A stretch of 9,166 nt of DNA from Desulfobacteraceae bacterium (lineage in GTDB: Bacteria > Desulfobacterota > DSM-4660 > Desulfatiglandales > Desulfatiglandaceae), in contig JAUWMY010000077.1 in assembly GCA_030612945.1 (NCBI GenBank), positions 1 to 9,166 on the forward strand. The letters run 5' to 3'. Under the pieces are notes generated by a model, which made no database searches, was not told the DNA's origin, and saw only the letters and a program-made list of their open reading frames with translations. Every line of letters starts with the position of its first letter. Positions within the stretch are counted from its first letter, which is position 1. Shown here in pieces: positions 6,422 to 9,166 of this stretch. The position numbers and the translations under genes were made by a program.

Positions 6422-7297
6422 TTACCAGTGGGGCTGGTTGCCAATGCTATGTCCCATTACTTCGAGAGTATCTGTAACCACAACAAACGCATCGGGATCA
6501 ACACGGCGTATCACTTGCTTGAGCCGGGAAAGTTCCCTGAAGTTAACGACCGCGTACAAGATCTGAACCTCCCTGCCCGTGTATCCTCCACGACCTCTGG
6601 TGATTGTCACTCCCCGTCGGATTTTCTCAATAATCTCATGGGAAATTTCTTCCCATTGAGAAGAAATGATGTGAACCGCTTTCCTCTGGCTCAGCCCCGT
6701 CACTACCAGGTTGATCACGTAAGAGCTGACATATAAATAAATCAGAGTATAAAGGGCCCTTTCTAAGGAAAACAGGATAGACGCTGTTATCATGATAATA
6801 CTATTGAAGGCAAGGATGGTAGTGCCGAGACGGACGGAATAACGTTTAAGCAAGATGACCGATAAAATATCTGTACCCCCTGCTGACCCCAGGGACCTCA
6901 AAATAATACCTGATCCTGCGCCAGTGATGATCCCCGCAAGCAGGACACTCAGAAGTTTATCCTGTATAGGCAATGTTACATTGATCAACTCTAAAGCACC
7001 TGAAAGAATTATCATTCCCGCTATGCTGTAAAAAAAGAAACGCAGACCCACGAACTTCCATCCGAGTGCGAAAAGTGGAATATTCAACACGAGGTAGATT
7101 CCTCCCAGGGGCAGCGCTGGTAGCAGATAGCGAATCACAAGGGCTGCTCCTGTAAACCCCCCGCTCAAAAACTCTCTGGGAACCAGTATCCCATTTATGG
7201 CCACGGCACAGAGCGCGCTTCCCAGGGAAATGAGCCCTAAGTTCCAGAGTACCTTCCTCGTGGTACCTATCGTGGATTTCCAAGGCCGTTTTCGCAT
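6422..7297 (-). CDS. YitT-family membrane protein (DUF161 + DUF2179)
   Basis: The 291-residue protein has about six hydrophobic helices between residues 16 and 200 and a soluble C-terminal domain of about 60 residues, the standard YitT architecture and length. The family signature SAGGTD is at 138-143 in a helix-breaking turn (LRSLGSAGGTDILSV), and an early NGILVPREFLSGGFTGAAL segment (35-53) matches the N-terminal repeat. The DUF2179 part (about 220-282) contains ITRGRGGYTGREVQILYAVV and a VDPDAFVVVTDTLEVMG end typical of the family. Function is not established for the family; a small-molecule transport or sensing role is guessed because DUF2179 resembles PII-like ligand-binding folds. The ATG (7295-7297 on the complement) follows AGGAGGC with a 7-nt gap, a strong site. 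It is convergent with the lipoprotein gene and divergent from the DUF1786 gene. Confidence 0.92.
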   Translation of the reverse strand: MRKRPWKSTIGTTRKVLWNLGLISLGSALCAVAINGILVPREFLSGGFTGAALVIRYLLPALPLGGIYLVLNIPLFALGWKFVGLRFFFYSIAGMIILSGALELINVTLPIQDKLLSVLLAGIITGAGSGIILRSLGSAGGTDILSVILLKRYSVRLGTTILAFNSIIMITASILFSLERALYTLIYLYVSSYVINLVVTGLSQRKAVHIISSQWEEISHEIIEKIRRGVTITRGRGGYTGREVQILYAVVNFRELSRLKQVIRRVDPDAFVVVTDTLEVMGHSIGNQPHW

Positions 7298-7363
7298 TTG
7301 TATTGCCTCCTGATTAAATCAGTTTTTCTGTTTTCAAAACGCGACTTCAATTTTTTTCCAGGC

Positions 7364-7468
7364 ACGATATGTCCGTAGCCGTTCACGGGTTCAGGGTTCA
7401 AAGGTTCAACGTTTCTTTTTTGTAAACCCTGAACCTTTGAACCCGTGAACGGCTACGACATAAATCGT
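7364..7468. repeat. About 105-bp palindromic element between divergent genes
   Basis: The left arm (7368-7408) and right arm (7430-7462) are inverted copies. The 33-nt right arm matches the left throughout, except that the left carries one extra C and one extra GGGTTCA unit. Outer bases ACGAT/ATCGT (7364-7368 and 7464-7468) extend the symmetry with a small indel. The 21-nt middle is T-rich. A second pairing register exists because GGTTCAGGGTT (7388-7398) also complements AACCCTGAACC (7425-7435). It has no coding potential and lies in the 342-bp gap upstream of both flanking genes. Confidence 0.85.
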
Positions 7469-7563
7469 TTCATTGCTGAAACAGCTTATGCAATTCTTTT
7501 ATCAAAATGTCTATGTTTTGTTTTACAATCCTGGGTAGCATCGCTGGCCGCTCTACACTGGAT

Positions 7564-7593
7564 TTGACCTCGGCCTAAGAAATCTGATAGAAA
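7564..7593 (+). promoter_or_regulatory. Candidate promoter of the DUF1786 gene
   Basis: TTGACC (7564-7569), an 18-nt spacer and TAGAAA (7588-7593) give five and four consensus matches. The expected start is around 7600, leaving a leader of about 40 nt with the AGGGGGA ribosome site at 7624-7630. By-eye call only. I could not find an equally good candidate for the divergent minus-strand gene. Confidence 0.25.
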
Positions 7594-7639
7594 TAAAACA
7601 GTATTGTAGACATTCACAGGTTCAGGGGGAAAAAGATCG

Positions 7640-8716
7640 ATGAGCAAATTTTTGATGCTGGATATTGGTGCTGGGACCATGGATGTCCTCTATTATGATA
7701 TTGATTCAGGACTGCACTATAAGGCTGTAGTTAAATCTCCTGTGATGTACATGGCAGAAAAGGTGGCAGGCCTTGAAGGGGATCTCTTGATCACCGGATG
7801 TGAGATGGGCGGAGGCCCCGTATCATCAGTATTAAAGCAGCGGGCGCAGGAGGCAGAAGTCATAATGTCTGTTTCTTCTGCCGCTACGATCCATCACAAT
7901 TTAGGCAAAGTGCGGTCCTGGGGCATAAAAGTTATTGAAGATCTGGAAGCAGATGATTTGCGCAAGAATAGAAAGTATAGCCATTTGGCCATTGGCGACC
8001 TGGACGTGAAACGGTTAAAACACATTATTAAAGGATTTGGTGTGCCCTTTGAATTTGATGTAATGGGAATTTGTGCCCAGGATCATGGCGTGGCACCTGC
8101 GTGTGTGTCCCACTTAGATTATCGTCACAATATTTTTCAGACCAGTCTGGATGAGAACCCTTTTCCCCATACCTTGCTCTATAAAGATGGTGAAATCCCA
8201 AGCACTTTTAATCGCCTCACTTCCATAGCAGATAGTGTAAAGGCATTACCGGTTAGTGAAGTTTATGTTATGGACAGTGGAATGGCTGCTATACTCGGAT
8301 CGTCCATGGATTTGCAGGCAAGATCAAAAGAAAGGGTGCTTATTCTCGACGTGGCGACCTCCCACACCCTGGGTGCCGCTATTGAAGGAGGTGAAATTGC
8401 AGGTTTTTTTGAATACCATACGCATGATATTACCCTTGAACGGCTGGAGTCTCTATTGGTAGAACTGGCTGACGGAAAATTGGAGCATAAACAGATATTG
8501 GAAGAAGGAGGGCATGGCGTTTATATGCGTCAGGCCTTTGGGTTTCAAAATGTAGATGTAATTGTGGCCACCGGTCCGAAGCGCAGCCTGGTAGAGAACT
8601 CCCGGTTGCCAATCGTAATGGGAGCACCTCTTGGGGATAATATGATGACAGGAGCGGTAGGCCTTCTGGAAGCCATTCGGAGGCGAAAAGTTCTCAAGCC
8701 TATCCTTTACATGTGA
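7640..8716 (+). CDS. DUF1786 family protein, ASKHA-like fold, function unknown
   Basis: The 358-residue soluble protein opens with LDIGAGTMDVLYYD (7-20), the DxGxGTxD phosphate-binding loop of actin/Hsp70/sugar-kinase (ASKHA) proteins. A second ASKHA-like loop, LDVATSHTLGAAI (236-248), follows a strand at 231-236, and a glycine-rich late segment GAPLGDNMMTGAVGLLEA is near 330-347. Mid-protein CAQDHGVAP (around 145-153) and ATGPKRSLVEN (around 310) appear family-typical. This matches DUF1786, some members of which are labelled putative pyruvate formate-lyase activating enzyme; no CxxxCxxC radical-SAM motif is present, so that label is not supported here. Nucleotide binding is likely by fold; substrate and partner are unknown. 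The ATG has AGGGGGA at 7624-7630, 9 nt upstream. It is single-gene, divergent from the yitT-family gene across a large palindrome. Confidence 0.85.
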   Translation: MSKFLMLDIGAGTMDVLYYDIDSGLHYKAVVKSPVMYMAEKVAGLEGDLLITGCEMGGGPVSSVLKQRAQEAEVIMSVSSAATIHHNLGKVRSWGIKVIEDLEADDLRKNRKYSHLAIGDLDVKRLKHIIKGFGVPFEFDVMGICAQDHGVAPACVSHLDYRHNIFQTSLDENPFPHTLLYKDGEIPSTFNRLTSIADSVKALPVSEVYVMDSGMAAILGSSMDLQARSKERVLILDVATSHTLGAAIEGGEIAGFFEYHTHDITLERLESLLVELADGKLEHKQILEEGGHGVYMRQAFGFQNVDVIVATGPKRSLVENSRLPIVMGAPLGDNMMTGAVGLLEAIRRRKVLKPILYM

Positions 8717-8743
8717 TTATTTAAACTAATTTTGATTTTAAAA

Positions 8744-8763
8744 AGAGTCAAGCCAATAGTAAG
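8744..8763 (+). repeat. Direct repeat, copy 1 (AGAGTCAAGC...AGTAAG)
   Basis: AGAGTCAAGC is followed after 4 nt by AGTAAG; the same pair of blocks occurs at 9037-9057 with a 5-nt gap. Both are preceded by TTTAAAAAG. The second copy lies in the leader of the last gene. Confidence 0.4.
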
Positions 8764-8801
8764 CGTAGACAGGGTTACTTGGGTGGGGATTCTTTTTCGA
8801 T

Positions 8802-8824
8802 ATAGTGGTAGAAGATTACACTAT
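8802..8824. promoter_or_regulatory. Inverted repeat, candidate activator site
   Basis: ATAGTGGTA (8802-8810) and TACACTAT (8817-8824) are inverted copies, 8-bp arms with one bulged G and a 6-nt centre. It lies about 150 bp upstream of the -24 element, within the usual range of sigma-54 enhancer sites. The regulator is unknown. Confidence 0.35.
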
Positions 8825-8856
8825 TAGTTGGCAACAAATTACTGACCCTTCTTATA

Positions 8857-8895
8857 CCCTTTGACAGAATGGTTTATTACTAACAAAGTCAAGGG
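8857..8895. promoter_or_regulatory. Second inverted repeat upstream of the -24/-12 promoter
   Basis: CCCTTTGAC (8857-8865) and GTCAAGGG (8888-8895) are inverted copies with one bulged T and a 22-nt centre. It ends 75 bp before the -24 element. The wide centre suits two separate activator dimers better than an RNA hairpin; this is inference. Confidence 0.35.
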
Positions 8896-8970
8896 CTCAT
8901 CAACGATATAACTAATTGAAAATTCAGAGAAAAAAAAATTTCCCTCATTTACGTTCAATTCCTTTCCGTC

Positions 8971-8986
8971 TGGCACATCACTTGCT
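8971..8986 (+). promoter_or_regulatory. Sigma-54 (RpoN) -24/-12 promoter
   Basis: TGGCAC (8971-8976), five bases, TTGCT (8982-8986) matches the RpoN consensus TGGCAC-N5-TTGCW at every specified position, and GG-to-GC spacing is the required 10 nt. Transcription should start near 8997, giving a leader of about 78 nt before the ATG at 9075. Transcription would need a AAA+ enhancer-binding protein, which is not encoded in the window. Confidence 0.8.
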
Positions 8987-9036
8987 CATAACAACAATCA
9001 AGTTTTAACTTCAAATTTAAAAAGTAGATCATAAAC

Positions 9037-9057
9037 AGAGTCAAGCAGTCCAGTAAG
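9037..9057 (+). repeat. Direct repeat, copy 2, in the leader of the last gene
   Basis: AGAGTCAAGC, 5 nt, AGTAAG repeats the block pair at 8744-8763. The AGTAAG end runs into the AAGGAAAGG ribosome-binding region (9055-9063). Confidence 0.4.
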
Positions 9058-9074
9058 GAAAGGAAACGATAAGG

Positions 9075-9166
9075 ATGAAAAAATTTGGTGTAATACTTTT
9101 TTTATTGATTTGCGGATTGGTGCTTATAGCAGGAAATGCACTTGCCAGTTTTATTGATATCGAAGG
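9075..9166 (+). CDS. N-terminus of a Sec-exported protein (window edge)
   Basis: Thirty codons are visible. Residues 1-24 are a classical signal peptide: MKK, a hydrophobic core FGVILFLLICGLVLIAG, and an NALA cleavage site. The mature protein begins SFIDIEG. There is no lipobox Cys in position, so it is a periplasmic or exported soluble protein, or a surface protein. AAGGAAAGGA (9055-9064) ends 10 nt before the ATG; an AAGG directly abutting the ATG is too close to serve. The gene lies about 78 nt downstream of a near-perfect sigma-54 promoter. The combination resembles short PEP-CTERM proteins in exosortase-bearing bacteria, but the diagnostic C-terminus is not in the window. Confidence 0.8.
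   Translation, partial: MKKFGVILFLLICGLVLIAGNALASFIDIE

Larger units (their letters stand above)
8717..8970. other. AT-rich upstream regulatory region of the last gene
   Basis: No open frame with a ribosome site is present. The stretch has no GC-rich terminator for the DUF1786 gene. It contains two inverted repeats (8802-8824 and 8857-8895), one member of a direct-repeat pair (8744-8763) and a run of nine A residues around 8930-8940 just ahead of the -24/-12 promoter, a layout expected of an activator-dependent sigma-54 control region with bendable DNA. Confidence 0.45.

Noticed and set aside
6267..6736. Overlapping plus-strand open frames of 99 and 145 codons
   Set aside because: Their 5' parts are translated heptamer repeat and the rest is antisense to the yitT-family gene, which has a strong ribosome site and family motifs.
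7486..7680. 64-codon minus-strand open frame across the DUF1786 gene start
   Set aside because: It overlaps the promoter and start of a well-supported gene and has no recognisable product.
7640..8716. Pyruvate formate-lyase activating enzyme
   Set aside because: There is no CxxxCxxC cluster-binding motif; the visible motifs are ASKHA phosphate loops.

Overview
The window looks like chromosomal DNA of a Gram-negative, probably deltaproteobacterial (Desulfobacterota-type) organism. The pointers are outer-membrane and periplasm proteins (an OmpA-domain lipoprotein and a Sec-exported M16 protease with the long insertion seen in large bacterial two-domain members), a DUF1786 protein (a family I associate with methanogens and anaerobic sulfate reducers), a textbook sigma-54 promoter, and several families of short palindromic intergenic repeats. 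The taxon is an inference; there is no rRNA or tRNA gene to anchor it.

Layout. Bases 1-135 are the tail of an unrecognised CDS. Bases 136-587 are non-coding and hold a roughly 200-bp imperfect palindrome whose right arm recurs, in the same orientation, just downstream of the next gene. Bases 588-3629 encode a full-length 1013-residue secreted M16 zinc protease (GTG start). Bases 3630-3921 are non-coding and hold the second repeat copy, expanded by two insertions. Then comes a two-gene unit (16-bp gap): a two-TM envelope protein of unknown function (3922-4635) and a lipoprotein with an N-terminal DUF4398-like segment, a long helical middle and a C-terminal OmpA peptidoglycan-binding domain (4652-6157). 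Bases 6158-6421 hold a GC-rich hairpin and a 112-bp inverted-repeat element containing five tandem heptamers. The minus-strand gene 7297-6422 is a YitT-family membrane protein. A second palindromic element, about 105 bp, lies between it and the divergent DUF1786 ASKHA-like gene (7640-8716). Bases 8717-9074 form a long regulatory region with two inverted repeats and a near-perfect -24/-12 promoter. The window ends in the first 30 codons of a secreted protein (9075 onward).

How the parts relate. The two-TM protein and the OmpA/DUF4398 lipoprotein are very likely co-transcribed and both act in the periplasm/envelope; the M16 protease is also periplasmic but separated from them by repeat DNA. YitT and DUF1786 are divergently placed around a large palindrome. 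The last gene is apparently controlled separately by RpoN and an activator. I see no complete new multi-gene system. The most interesting material is the non-coding architecture: a repeat pair bracketing the protease gene, two inverted-repeat elements built from heptamers and bracketing yitT, and the sigma-54 regulatory region in front of a short exported protein.
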